This document shows positions 42,686 through 55,715 of a DNA stretch of 64,000 nt, piece after piece. Position 1 is the first letter of the stretch. Each line of letters starts with the position of its first letter. The stretch is from contig OY751496.1 in the NCBI GenBank assembly GCA_963565915.1, forward strand, positions 124,001 to 188,000. The letters run 5' to 3'. The DNA is from Entoloma clypeatum. Taxonomy: Eukaryota; Basidiomycota; Agaricomycetes; Agaricales; Entolomataceae. Below the pieces are notes generated by a model. That model was not told where the DNA came from. It saw only the letters and a program-made list of their open reading frames with translations, and did no database searches. The translations under genes were made by a program, and so were the position numbers.

Positions 42686-44197
42686 GTATTTTCCCCTTAG
42701 GGCTGAACCCTTGAGGCCCATAGGATATGCCATATAATTGTGTGTTGGATGCTTGCCAGAAAATGTAATCATCCGATAATGCAAGTCACTTTATACTTGG
42801 CTGCATAAGGGCCAAGGATCAGAGGAGGTCGGAGGTGCGGAGATCCGAGGTGCGGAGGTCGGAGGAAAATGCAGATGAGAAAGGATGTGCCAGCAGATAC
42901 AGAGATGATCCATATTTTGTGTCCAATTGTAAACATCATTGCAAAAGTAAACAATGACAGAAAAAGCGGAGTTGATCTGAGCAGTCGGAGGAGCGGATGT
43001 CGGATCGGAGGTGGTGGACATGGCTTGGGTGCGGATAGCAAGTGCAATCAAGCAAATGTTATAGTCTTAGGGCCAAACCCTTGAGGCACATAAGGTGAGG
43101 AATGGCAAGTCCGATGTGAGGATGAGGGAATTTGTGATGAAGGAGAGGAAGCGGAGGTACCAAGTGTGGAGGGCAAATGAATGTGTGTCGGATTGGACTG
43201 AGGTTGCAAGATGCAATGGGATGGGAGTGACAGATGTCAAGATGTCGGAGATGACTGGAGCGGAGCGGATTTGTCAGAGGTGATCGGATGTGGTATAAAA
43301 TGTCGGAAGGGATGAAGAAAGTGATTGGTGTTTTCACTGGTTGACTATTTTCCCCTTAGGATAGACGTCCCATCGTCTATCTCCAAAGATGAGAGTCATA
43401 AAGGAGGTGAAAAAAATGCGGATGTCGTCGGATATGAGAGCGGAGTAGGTCGGAAATCAGAGGTGGAGGTGTCAGAGGTGTCCTGAAAGAATCAATGTGT
43501 CGAAAAGATCATAATGCCAATTTATTGACGAGTGCCAGAGGTTGTTTGGAATGCTTGCAGATGCAAGTAGTGAACTGTCTGCAGCCAGGGTTGCAAGTAT
43601 ACACCATGTAACTGCAAGATAGGCATAGTGCAGACATCGGAGGTGACCAGAGGTCGGAGTGACCAAAGTTGGAGGACAGAGTTTGCAAAAGTGGCAACAA
43701 TACCATCTTAAGCAATAAGACGTCGAGGGCTTGCACTCTTCAGAAAATGGATGGAAAAGGTACTGGCCCAATACCCAAACAATGCAAAGATTGTGAAGTG
43801 GGTGAGCTAGTGGTATCCTATAACCATAGAAATTCGAGCCAAGCAAGGGTTTCACAAAATGTGACAGGCGTTCACCAAAAGCAAGTGGAGCGGAGTTAAC
43901 CGGAGGTCGGAGATGATCAACCACAAATGAATGGGTCAACCAAAGTGAATGGACATAAAGACAGATGATTTTGTGAATGAGGACAAGGTGGATGTTGATG
44001 ACCCAAAAAATGCGGAGACATCGGAGATGTCGGAGGTCCGCAAGCGGAGTAGGATGTTGAAGGATGAATGGAGAGATGTGTCCTAATCCAGACCTAAACT
44101 TGAAAGACCAGATTGTAAGGCCAGGATGGAATAGGATCGGAGGGGTGCAGAGTGATTGAAAGAGGGTGTCAAAGGAATGGTGTGAGTTCGAATATAC

Positions 44198-44786
44198 TGT
44201 CACGTAGCGTGTTTTTCAATGTTGGAAAACGTCGGATGCATCGGAGCAGTCGGAGCGGAGTAGCGGATGAACGGATGCGACAAGTCCGACGTCTTGCAGA
44301 AAGGACCTGGCTTCAACTTATGTGTTGCGCCCCATTCTTTGACGTGGTCCTAGATTTCGGATTGGCAGATGTCGGAGGGTGAGAGGAGCGGATGTGCGGA
44401 GCGGATGTGCGGAGGTGGAGACGTGAGAAGGAGGATGAGGACGAAAGGCAAAGGAATAGATTGGTGGAACGTATGGCAACGTATAGTGACGTATAATATT
44501 CGAACTGAGGAACTACGACAGAATTCATACTACTTATAGTAAACCAGAAGTGGGTCAGTAACTACTATAGGTAAGGTGTGGATGTCGGAGTTACTCATCG
44601 GAGCAATCGGAGTACGGAGAGGAGCAAATGCAAAATCAACATCAAGATGTCTACTTGTCAGCATAATTAGAATGTTAACTAGTAGAGATGTCAATAAGTA
44701 CTATTATGAAGATCATCGGATGTCGGACCGGATAAAACGTCGGAGTCATTGGATGTGTCGGATGTATGAATTGCATGGTTATGACA
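44198..44786 (-). repeat. 5' LTR of the non-autonomous element
   Basis: 589 bp, differing from 42097-42685 at about one base (GTCAGC against GTCAGG). About 20 CGGA per LTR on the plus strand. Confidence 0.88.
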
Positions 44787-44791
44787 AAATG

Positions 44792-45317
44792 CATGATCCT
44801 GTTCCGGTGCAGGGTAGTATAATAGACCCTGTCAAAACACAGAACTGAGAAACGGCCTAGAATGCCGTAAAGAAGCCAAGTGACACATCTATCTTACAGA
44901 TTATTTTTCCTGCTGTTTGGTTATGAGCTGTTATATGAGCCAGGCCGTAAGATGACCTGTAAGATGAGCCATCTTACAGTAAGTTGAGCAAGAATAAGCA
45001 GCTTATTTTCACTTAGCCAGCATACCCTCTCCTTATCTAGTCCAACTGGTTCAGCTTCTTGTTTTTGTTCTCAGAACTCCCACACATCAGCCATGTGATC
45101 CTCCACCTCAACCACATCATATGCTGTCAGTGGGGACTCTGTTTTCTCTTGTAACTCACAACTCTGAACCAACGATTCAGAAGACAGCACGAATGAAGGT
45201 GCAAGATCAACAAACACAGCATCAACGAATGTGATACCATCGAACGTGGCATCAACGAGCACGGCAACCACTCCCCCTTTTGTGTGTCTCAACAGGCCCA
45301 CCACCTCTGCTCTCACA
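44792..45317. other. Upstream region of the gene at 45318; no further gene
   Basis: Contains imperfect short inverted motifs around CTTACAG/CTGTAAG (44894-44980). No TATA box that I would call with confidence. Confidence 0.4.
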
Positions 45318-46908
45318 ATGGCATCCAACGGCTGTATTGCACGGCCATACGAGATGACTGACCTTGAGTGAGTGCCCCCACTGATTTGGATTACAGATAT
45401 ATATATATTCTTTCCTAGAAACTTGACGAGAAACCAACTCCTGAAACTAGTCAAGCTGCAGAAGAAATGCATCCCACGAGGCATGGCATTTGTCGAGTCA
45501 AAGATCAAGAAGGATGTGCTCTGCAACATCCTTCTCAATTCCGCCAATGGTTTCAGCATGACAAAGCTGACCAGGGAAGAATTAGGGGTCACAACTCAGG
45601 CAGCTCACAACATGGCCTGTGAAGGGGAGGAGGCTATGCTAACGTGTCCCACAGCAATGCCCAGTGTCAACGATTCTGCTATTGCAGAACCTGCTTCGAC
45701 AATGGCAATGGGAGGCATTGAAGCTGCTGAGTCCCCTCCTTTGCCAGCACAATGTGTATGTGCTGTGAGTTTGGAGGGAGAGAATTCGCTAATGTCCTTG
45801 TTTTTGCAGGTACTACATATCTATCTTGTGGATGAACGTGACATGAATACTCCCAAAACTGCTGTTGACATTGCCGTGAACTTGCTTGATGGTGCTGATA
45901 TTCCTCCAGGCATGCAGGTGATCAAAACCAGCAACATGCTCGAAATGCTGCAAGGCAGCATTGGGGGGATCCGCGGCAGTGGTGAGTTGTCGCTCTTCTC
46001 TTTTTTCATTTGCTGCATTGCAAACTGATGATCTTCAGGTCGTGTCATGGTCGGTATGCCTGACGAACACAATGTTGAATTCACACACTGGATCACAGAG
46101 GCTGCTGTCGCTAATCTGGCATCAACACCACCTGCCATTGAGCACATCTGCATCTCCCCTCGGGGCGGTGAGGGCATCTTGGAGCTGGGCATTCATTTGG
46201 TAGGTTTTTCTCTTTGTTGAATGGAATAAACCATCCCTACCCTGATGCAGGTGCTGTCTCATCCCAGATCCTCATTGGATGTATCAGAATGTGAGTTGCC
46301 CAACAATGCTGTGCCACTGTTTCTCTTTTACTGACCTCCCATCCAAAGATGAAAATGACGACAAGCCACTGCCCTCAACGCAACATGTCAAACCCCCTGA
46401 GATCATCTCCAAGAGCTATCACAAGATTCGCAAGCAATCCATGAACATGCTGAGCAGCGACTGTGTCTGGTGGCTGAACAGCCTCGTCGAGCCACGCGAG
46501 GGCTTTGTCTGGTTCCGGGACGTCCAGTTTCTTCCCCTCCAAAACGCAGACATCATCAAGAAATGGGCATTTGCTGTTGACTTCAAAAATGAATACCTCA
46601 ATTGAAGCAGCCCCAATGTATGCCATCATCCTCCTCTCTGCTCCGTGTTTTCTCAACTGCCATTCTTGCACCAGGGAAAGAAGACAACCAAGGCTGCAAT
46701 AGCTGCCGCCCTCGGCGTGGGAGACACCTGGCTCAGGGAGGCTGAGGACAGCATCCAGCTTGTCAGGCTCTATGGGAGGGGAGGTTCGTACAGTGCACCA
46801 GAGGTGGTCGCGGAGCTGGAGAGGGTGCACGGAGTTGTGCTTGGGCAGAAGAAACTGTTAGCATTTTTGCGAGGCTGGAGGGTGGCACATCCCACGCCGG
46901 CATGGTGA
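45318..46908 (+). CDS. Unrecognised seven-exon gene next to the recombinase
   Basis: Exons 45318-45367, 45419-45755, 45810-45981, 46039-46199, 46251-46290, 46349-46617 and 46675-46908, all with GT..AG introns of 51-58 nt, giving roughly 420 residues. Segments seen: NQLLKLVKLQKKCIPRGMAF, ELGVTTQAAHNMA, THWITEAAVANLASTPPAIE, WWLNSLVEPREGFVWFRDV, and a C-terminal GVGDTWLREAEDSIQLVRL with YSAPEVVAELERVHGV. No signal peptide or membrane helix. An in-frame TGA at 46603-46605 (CGA would fit) interrupts exon 6, so this copy may be a pseudogene. Intron 2 is a multiple of three and could be retained. It is codirectional with, and 170 bp upstream of, the tyrosine-recombinase-like gene, suggesting a linked pair. 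Function unknown. Confidence 0.6.
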
Positions 46909-47539
46909 ACTGTCGTATATTGTAGTGCTACAACCAAATAGTAGCCCATATAAAAAAAAAGAACAAGAAAAAAAAAATTAACCGACACGCGCCAAGATCC
47001 AAAAAAGGGGGGAGAGACACCCAAGACACTTTGCTGAACTCAGACCACCACCAGCATTACCCACCTCTGCATTGCAATATGTCCTTGAAGACTGCAAGGA
47101 AGAGATCTGCGAGCCCAGCGGAGCACGCCGACAAGCTGCACCAGGCCAGCAATGACTTTGTCCAGAAGTACATGAAAGTCAAGCGGACCAAGAAGGCATA
47201 TGCGGGCTACATCCGCCACCTGAAGACCTATGTCCAGGCCACCATCAATGACATGACACAGAAGGGAGAGACCATCCGCAAGTACAGAAATTACGAGCTG
47301 TCCCTCAGCGAGCTGGAAACTGTGTTCGACAGAAAGCCATTGGAAACGCTGGGCATGGTTATCGAGATGTTCATGACCCATGAGTGCGTGTCTCAGAAGA
47401 AGAAGAAGGGGGTCGCAGAGGGGCTCCATGCTGCAGTCTGCCAGTGGATCAAGGAGATGTGAGTTCATAACCAACTTTCTCCCTGTTCTGAAGCTCACAG
47501 CGGGTTGGGACAGGTTCGGCGATGAATATGATGCCGACT

Positions 47540-49346
47540 TGTCACGTAGCATGTTTCTCAACATCGGAAAATGTCGGATGAGTCGGAGCGGAGTAGCGGA
47601 GGAGCAGAATGCGGTAAGTGCAATGTTGGCAGAAAGGACCTGGCTTCAACTTGTGCGTTGCGCCCCACTCTTTGACGTGGTCCTCGATTTCGGATTGGCA
47701 GATGTCGGATGAGCGGATGAGCGGATGAGCGGAGGTGACGGAGAGAATGCTCAAAGGCAAGTAGAGACGGATGCGAATGAGGTATAACATTGAAACGAAG
47801 GAAGTGAGTCTGGGGATGAGCGCGAGCGATATCTCTATCACACACACAAACACCAAACACAACAACGAAGACCGAACAAGTCTCGCGATGTGTACTTCTC
47901 AATCGATATAGTTCGGGGTGATGAGTGGGATCACTCAGGATGCGACTCTTCCAAACAACAATTGAATAACTCGTTTAGCGATGGCTCGATAGGTCTCGAA
48001 CAAGACTTAGAGATAGTTCTCAATAGATAATGAACCGAGGTTTGTGATTTCCGAACCAACAAGACTTCGCAAACACGACAATGACCAATACGACCAATAG
48101 ATAACACGATTTGACGATTGACAAGTTCTCGAACACACAAAACACAATTGCGACTGACTTCCGATGCAAACCAAACGATCTCGAGGCTTCAATGATACTC
48201 GCGAACGATGACAGATGCACAAGACAAATGCTATCAATTCTGGGGCACAATCTAACCTAACCTATCTACCACAAAACTACGAGATTTTATACATGAGCAG
48301 CAATAAATATAGAAAAAGGTTGCATGTGGTATCGATAAATGGTATCCAGTCAAGTGACCTTTGCTAGAGTCGTTTTGATGCGCCCATGTGGTAGACAACG
48401 CCACAGGTACGCCCCTTTTCCATATCCAAACCTCTGCCACACTGGAGAGGCCACTATTTCAATATCTTGGTTTTGCGATGTACCCGGGACGATGCCGATT
48501 AGTTACCGTGAGGTATCAGCTGCATCAATTAAGGGTCGCCTTGATAAGCCACCCATCAGATTCGGTCCCTATCAAAGTTCACCATAAGGTCATGTTGATC
48601 GCGATGTATCAAACCCGATCTCGGTCTGTATCATCCGATGTCATTTCGATATTCCTGATATGGACGATTTGGACGTGGAGCACGGCGCACGTTGACCAAA
48701 CCTCTCGCGAGAATGTCTCCGGTCAAGCCCCGATGTAGGGTAGACAGTGCTAGTGTCATTGATAACTCCAATATAACCCATCTCCTTGTTTCACGCTTCG
48801 TCGCGAGAGGCACTCGATAGTCTTTTCTATCTCGCGAGACGATCCCATAGCTCTCGAGTATCATAGCTAAGCCCATAGTGGTGACCAGCGCTATGTCCTA
48901 CATTGCCAGGGTCGCTGGTCTCTCTCTCTAACGTTGCCACTAAGTCCTCAGAATCGGAGCTCATCTAGGACTCTCTATATCCCTTAGAGATAGTGTGAAA
49001 GGGTGCAAAACGCGCAGATTTTAGGCCTAGACGCATCGCGGCCTTATCAACGTATGATATTTGAACTGAGGTTCTACGACAGGTTTGTACACTATTTATA
49101 GTAGACTAGAATGATCAGCATCACTATAAGTGATGTGCAGATATCGGAGTTGACCATCGGAACATTCGGAGTACGGAGAGTAGCAAATGAAAAGTGAACA
49201 ACATATGTCTACTTGTAAGTATGGTTGAGATGTTACGTAGTAGAAGTATATTCAATATAAATAGAATGTTTGTTGGAGTGGATGTCGGAGCGGATGAAAT
49301 GTCGGAGTTGTCGGATAAGTCGGATGTGAATCGTATGGTTATGACA
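47540..49346 (-). repeat. Gypsy-B 3' LTR, interrupted
   Basis: LTR pieces 47540-47790 and 49054-49346 (544 bp in all) flank the 1.26-kb insertion. One 8-bp unit GCGGATGA fewer than the 5' LTR accounts for the length difference. Confidence 0.88.
47791..49049. mobile_element. 1.26-kb insertion in the Gypsy-B LTR, probably a solo LTR
   Basis: Starts TGAAACGAAG and ends CCTTATCA (TG..CA), flanked by ACAT (47787-47790) and ACGT (49050-49053), a 4-bp duplication with one CpG change (5 bp AACAT/AACGT if the final A is excluded). No coding frame. Rich in short CGA/TCG-containing words. No partner copy in the window, so 'solo LTR' is an inference from the termini. Confidence 0.5.
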
Positions 49347-49372
49347 GTATTTCCCTCTTAGGGCCGAACCCT
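49347..49372 (-). other. Polypurine tract of Gypsy-B
   Basis: Read on the minus strand, CCTAAGAGGGAAATAC directly precedes the LTR start TGTCATAACC. The non-autonomous element has the counterpart CCTAAGGGGAAAATAC. Confidence 0.65.
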
Positions 49373-50019
49373 GAGGCCCAGATGAGGTAATCCACGTGAC
49401 CATTGGTTGAAAAGCTTTGTGCGTGATCTTTCTCTCTTGGCACCCAACCACAACATCTATCCCGACGTCTATCCGTTATGTCCGCTGAGAACTCACCCCT
49501 CGCCGCTCTTCGTGCTGAAAGGGAGCGCCAGAAGAAGGTCACCGAAGAGTTGGAGAGGAAGCTGCAGGAGGCAGAGGAGCGCGTGAAGGAAGATGCAGAG
49601 CGCGCGGAGGCGAAGAGGGCGGCGAAAGAGCGGAGACAAGCAGAGAGGAAGGCAGAGAAGGCGAAGGCGAAGGAACCAGTTGCGGGTGCGGGTGCGGATG
49701 TGGATGCGGATGCGGCGAATGCAGAGGTGAAGAAGGTCCGGCTGCAGGGGGTTTTCAAGAATATGCCTGCGAGTTATGAGCAGGGGAAGGAGGATTGCAC
49801 CTCCTGCTTGAAAGCGGGGGACTTGTGTTTTTGGCCATCGGAGTGAGTTTTTCCTATTTCTTTATACGCTTCGTTATTAACTTGTTCTTTAGGAATGACA
49901 ATGCTTCGTCGTGCTGGCGGTGCCAGCGTTTAAAACGAAGCTGCAGAACGGGAGCGGAAGCGGAGTCGGAGGTGAAGCGGAGGATGACCAAGGCGGTGAG
50001 GGTCGGAAAAGCTAAGGTG

Positions 50020-50407
50020 TGTTATGGACTTACCGGTTTGTATGTTACACACTTTTCCCTTCCATTGTACCTTCGTTATTTCTTTGACTCATCAGACCGC
50101 TTATTCATTTACCTTTACTCTACCATTCTCCTTTAGTATACTTCGCTCCCGCGCTGACTCGCACTCCGCAGTAGGGATTACTCAGTCCGCAGTCGTCTGA
50201 CTCACTTCGCACTGCCTTTCCGCAGTTACTGACTCATCCGCACTGCCTTCCGCAGCTACTGACTCACTCGCTACCGCTCGTAGCCAGTACTATATAAATC
50301 CCATGTACCATAGCTACATTCCTTAGATTTAGCAATCACTTTGCTCTTCGCCTTTCCACTTCCTGCATACTCTGCCCGAACCTTGGAACGGTTTGTTAAG
50401 CATAACA
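50020..50407 (+). repeat. Gypsy-A copy 2 5' LTR
   Basis: 388 bp, TGTTATGGA..GCATAACA, with a TATATAAA box at 50291-50298. Contains several CCGCAG/ACTGACTC repeats near 50165-50270. No standard primer-binding site starting TGG follows it, so priming is unclear. Confidence 0.93.
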
Positions 50408-50465
50408 AGTTGCTAAATCTCGTTAGGTTCGCCCAGAGCGAAGAGAGCAACTACCAGATGAGTCA

Positions 50466-52065
50466 AGACGTCGCGCTTCTTTGAAGACTTCACCAGTAAC
50501 CCATTCAGCACGCCAGAAGCCCGACAGGGGGAGCTAAGTCCTCGAGACAGTATTGATTTTACACTCATCCAGCAGTACATCGAATCGGAGATCCGTCGCA
50601 TCCTACAGCAGGTGCTTGACGAAGAACTAGACAACGACGAGCATCGCCCCCATGGCGAGATAGCAGAGAGCATCCATCTTGCTCGGCAACACCAGATCGC
50701 GCGTTACAACGCCCGACAGAATGAACTCGAAAGCTTTCGCGTTCAAGAAGGACCTCAGACAGGTCGGATCACAGAGATCAGAGAGTTTATCGGTGTCCAG
50801 ACAACCGTTATCAGAAGATTGATTAGGACGCTCACACCGAGACGTCCCAGAGCCACATCATCACGTCTTACTCGAAGCAGCAGATCTACACCCACTTCAC
50901 CATCGAAGAACAACAAACCGAGTACAACCGCTGGGCATGAAACGAGAGACTTGACCCCTTCTCGAGACCAACAGACGCGCAGGAACAGAGATTCCTTAGA
51001 GATTTACAGAGGAAATACTCTGAACGTTTTGCCACCGATTCCGCCGACGAGTCCCCTGACAAATTTACTTTTGACTCCGCGCAGTCAGATATCGAACAGA
51101 CGCCTAGAACAGGGACTCATTTTCAATCCTTACCTGTATCCCGAACCCCATCTTCATCCCAACAACCCGACTCCTCTTCTCCTCCGCAGACTCTAAACAT
51201 GGCAGAAGCTCCGGCTGTACAAACAATGGATACATCCAAGATCATCAAGGATCCTGGGATGTTCAAGGACAGATACACCTTTGACGAGTGGTGGAAAGCC
51301 ACCAAACTATACATTAGGTTCCAAAAGAGCCTCACAGACGATCAGAAGATTCTTGCGGTGCTATCCCGCATGATGGAAGGGTCCGGCAGACACTGGGCCA
51401 GTAACAAGTTAGACGCTCTTACCGCTGACAACGAGAACATCACCTGGCTAGGTTTTTCCGATGATATCACCACATGATTCTCCATCGCCAACAAGTCGGT
51501 CGCTGCCAAAGCGAGACTCGAAGTCCTGAAACAAGAGAAACGCACTGTTGATGAATTCTTGGATGAATTTGAAGAACTCTTGGGACTGTCAAACCTTGGC
51601 GAAGAAACTGGGAAATACATCCTAGAGAAAAACATCAACCGAAGAATCTCTGAACAAGTGGCTAGCGATGGCAAGACATACACCGATTATGCAAAGGAGA
51701 TCCGAAACAAGGGACAACAGATGGAAGGACATGCACTGGTCATCCGAGGTGGCGGCGACATGCGCACCGGATCGGGTACCACTTATGGTGGTCAGGGCAA
51801 GGCCATGGAGATCGACAAAGCAGGAGTAGCCCGTTGCTACAACTGTCAACGCTTCGGTCATCTGGCTAAAGACTGTAGCGCTCCAAAGAAGAAAGATGGT
51901 CACAAGTGTTTCAACTGTGACCAAGAAGGCCATATCGCGCGCAACTGCCGCAAGCCGAAGAAGAACTCCGGAAGGGTTAGGAAGGTGTCCGAAGAAGATG
52001 CCGAGAATGATGAAACCACAATCTTAGAAGCTGACGAGAAGGATTTTCCTGAAGGGTCCGATTAA
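50466..52065 (+). pseudogene. Gypsy-A copy 2 Gag
   Basis: From 50893 on it equals copy 1: capsid-like part and two CCHC knuckles, TGA at 50938-50940 and 51475-51477, TAA at 52063-52065. Upstream, 50466-50880 is coding-like in a different frame (FFEDFTSNPFSTPEARQGEL; QYIESEIRRILQQVLDEEL; ITEIREFIGVQTTVIRRL), absent from copy 1. It would need a frameshift near 50880 to join the knuckle-bearing frame. Whether this is a mutation or a separate leader protein is open. Confidence 0.7.
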
Positions 52066-52076
52066 ACGATGCTAAG

Positions 52077-55000
52077 TTGCGACCCTTATCTATTAAACGG
52101 ACTTGCTTGCCTTGTATGACTGCAGACAATAGAACCTATGTCATCCCTGCCAAGCGAGCCGCTGCATCGACTAAGATTGTGAAGGGAGATAAACCTCTGA
52201 AAAGACAAGAAATCAGGCTGTTAGCCCAGCTCAGGACACGACGAGGACCAAAGGTTATCTGACCTGAGGTTGACAGCGGATGTGAATGCACATGCATCCA
52301 TCCCAGAATAGTACGCGAACAGAACCTCCCCACGCGAGGAATACCGCCCATAGCAATTCTAAATGCGGATGGATCACCAAATCGACAACAGAAAGCAAAC
52401 CAACTTGCCGAAGTCAAACTGGATTTGGGAGCACATCAGGAAACCATGGAAGCAATGGTACTGGACATTGGGAGAATGGACATGCTCTTGGGACATGACT
52501 GGTTGGTGCACCACAACCCCACAATCAATTGGACAACCGGCGCGGTAACATTTAACCAGTGCCCAACAACATGTCAAACCAAACACTCGGATTTCAGGGT
52601 TAACCTGGATGGTCGCAAACACCGGGTTCGCATGGTTGAGGTGCGCGACAAAGATGCACCCAAAAAGTCGGATCAGAAATGGAAGCCTGGAGACCCTATC
52701 TTGGAAGCTGTCACTCCCACACCACCTCCCACAACCAAACGACCCTCATATGTTGAACGATTTGCTCATCTTTTCGAGAAAGAGAACTTTGATAAGATCC
52801 CAAAGGAGAGGGAATGGGACCATGGTATTGAACTTACACCGGATGCACCAAAGGAACTAGGGGGAAATACATATCCTATGACGCAAAAGGAACAAGAGGA
52901 ATTGGACGCATTCATTGACGAGGGTCTAGCAACAGGAAAGATCCGCCCATCCAAATCCCCTTATGCCTCCCCTTGCTTCTTCGTCAACAAGAAGGATGGC
53001 TCCAAACGATTGGTACAAGATTACCGCATGGTCAACAAATTTACGGTCAAAGACAAATTCCCACTCCCACGCATCTCCGACCTCTTGGACGTGCTGAAAG
53101 ATGCAGTCTACTTCAATAAAATGGACATCATGTGGGGTTATAACAATGTCCGGATTAAGGAGGGCGATGAATGGAAAGCTGCCTTCCTCACCAGTCGAGG
53201 ATTGTTCGAACCATTGGTCATGTTTTTTGGTCTTTGCAACTCCCCAGGGACATTCTCTCGAATGATGGCTAGTCTATTCCGGGACCAGATCCGCCGACGT
53301 ATCTGCATGATCTACATGGATGACATCGTGGTTATTGGTAAAACCAAGGAAGAACTCACGCGAAACACTGAAGAAATCCTACAGATCCTATCGGACAATG
53401 ATTTGTTCCTAAAGGAGAAAAAGTGTTTATGGGAAGTAACGAAATGTCCTATATTGGGATATGTGGTTGGTGAGGGACGTGTTGAGATGGAAACTGAGAA
53501 GGTGGATACAATTCAAAACTGGCGAGCACCCACATCAAAAAAGGAAGTTCAGAAGTTCCTTGGATTTGCTAACTTCTATCGACGATTTATTGAAGGGTAC
53601 TCAAACATCGCGAAACCTCTCACCGCGCTCACAGGCGGTACAGCATTTACTTGGGGACCAACGGAGCAGCAAGCTTTTGAAGGTCTCATACGGGAAATTA
53701 CATCGGCACCAGTCTTGGCATTACTGAAACCAGAGGGACAGTTCAGGGTTGAAACCGATGCATCGGGCTATGCAATTGGAGCAGTACTCTCTCAGAAGCA
53801 AGACGACAAATGGCACCCCATTGCGTTCTTGTCGCGGACCATGTCTGCGGCCGAACAAAATTATGAGATATACGACAAGGAACTCCTGGCGGTCGTGGAA
53901 GCATTGAAAGATTGGAGACACTATCTGCTTGAAGCCAGGGAACGTTTCGAGATCTTGACCGATCACAAGAACCTGGAATATTTCCGTCGTCCTCAGGACC
54001 TAAATCAATGACAGCGACGCTGGAAAATGAAGTTACAAGACTATGACTTCGAATTACGGCATGTGCCTGGCAAGACCAATGCAAAAGCGGACATCCTGTC
54101 ATGCGTACCCTGGTATGAAGCGGAACTCGAACCACAGGACAGTGACCAAATGCTCAAGGAGGGACTATTCTTGAAATGGTTGGAATCAGAAGATGTGGTA
54201 CAAATGGAGATGTTCACGGAGGAACAATTCTTTGAAGGGGGTGAAACATCTGATTCCATCAAAATTGGAAACATCACGACCATCGAAAATCCGTGGATCA
54301 CACGCATCAAGGGTTCAAACCACATGGAGACAGAAGTAGCCCAGGGTCTAAAGAAGAATCCTCATTGGTATCAACAGGAAAATGGCATTACATATGCAGG
54401 CGAACGAGTCTATGTCCTGCCAGATCCACAATTGCGACAAGAATTGATGTTTGAATCACACGATGCACCAGTGGCTGGACATCCAGGACAGTACCGGACA
54501 CATGAACTCCTCACTCGCACCTACTGGTGGCCTACCATACTGCATGATGTGAAGAAGTACGTGAAGGGTTGCGACACTTGTCAACACAACAAGATTAACC
54601 GACAAAAGCGACATGCTCCGCTACATCCCCATGCAGCACCAAGTCACCCATGGGAAGACATAGGAATCGACGTCGTGGGACCGATACCAGAATCTGATGG
54701 AAAAAACGCAATTCTGGTCATCACGGATAGACATTCAAAGATGCTTCACCTCATTCCAACAAGCGTGGAACTATTGGCTGAAGGATTAGCCAAGATCCAT
54801 CAGGATCAGATATGGAAGCTTCATGGAATCCCCAAGAAGATCATCAGCGATAGGGGACCACAGTTCGCTGCAAAATTCATGGAGATACTCTGCCGCATGT
54901 TAGGGATCAAGAGGAACCTGTCCACCGCATACCACCCACAGACTGATGGACAGGCCGAGCGATCGCATCAGGAAACAGAAGCATTCTTACGAAACTTTGT

Positions 55001-55715
55001 CAACCATCTACAGGATGATTGGGCAGAATGGATCGCAATCACAGAGTTCCAGTACAATGACAAAGAACACCAGGCAACGAAGCACACCCCATTCTACCTC
55101 AACTACGGTTTACATCCGTGGAAGGGAGAACTCGTGTTAGAAGATACCAATCCGGCTGCCAACGACTTCTTGAAAAAACTCAAACAGGCACGAGAAGAAG
55201 CCAATGCTGCGCTGAAACAAGCACAGGATCAGATGAAGAAGACAGTTGACACATGGCAAAGTCCGTCTCGGGACTACCGCATTGGAGACAAGGTGTGGCT
55301 GGAAGGGACTAACATCAGGACCAATCGACCCTCAAAGAAACTTGATGCACTCCGACATGGACCATTCAAAGTCCTAGAGAAGAAAGGAGCTAGCGCGTAC
55401 CTTCTTGATCTTCCAAAGACTTGGAAGATGATTCACCCTGTGTTCAACGAGACCCTGTTGTCACCATATGAAACTCCGAAGTACGCCATCCAGAAAAAGA
55501 AACCAGCCCCTGATCTGATCATTGTCAAAGGACAAGAAGAGTACCATGTGTCTACAATCCTGGACTCTCGAAAGTTCCGCGGAAAGATCCAGTACCTCGT
55601 CCAGTGGGAAGGATATGGCCCAGAAGAGAACACATGGGAACCGCGAGCTAATGTTCAGAACGCTCAAGATTTGATCTGTGATTTCCATCGGCAGAACCCG
55701 TCACGTCCACAATAA
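52077..55715 (+). pseudogene. Gypsy-A copy 2 Pol with chromodomain
   Basis: Same domains as the pol at 21386-25024, with TGA at 52260-52262 and 54009-54011. One amino-acid difference noted in RNase H (REITSAP here, RAITSAP in copy 1) and one near the protease end (CpG change at 52558). Confidence 0.9.

Larger units (their letters stand above)
42097..44786 (-). mobile_element. Non-autonomous LTR element related to Gypsy-B
   Basis: Two 589-bp LTRs (42097-42685 and 44198-44786) that differ at about one position, with target duplication AAATG (42092-42096 and 44787-44791). The interior of 1.5 kb lacks gag and pol, except for a scrap at 43345-43400 that matches the Gypsy-B pol segment around 58690-58735. 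Next to the left LTR is the same polypurine region as Gypsy-B, so the element is oriented minus. The non-coding interior is packed with CGGA on the plus strand. Nearly identical LTRs show recent movement by proteins supplied in trans. Confidence 0.85.

Noticed and set aside
43472..44203. 243-aa minus-strand frame inside the non-autonomous element
   Set aside because: No recognisable domain; the open frame follows from the TCCG-rich composition read on that strand.
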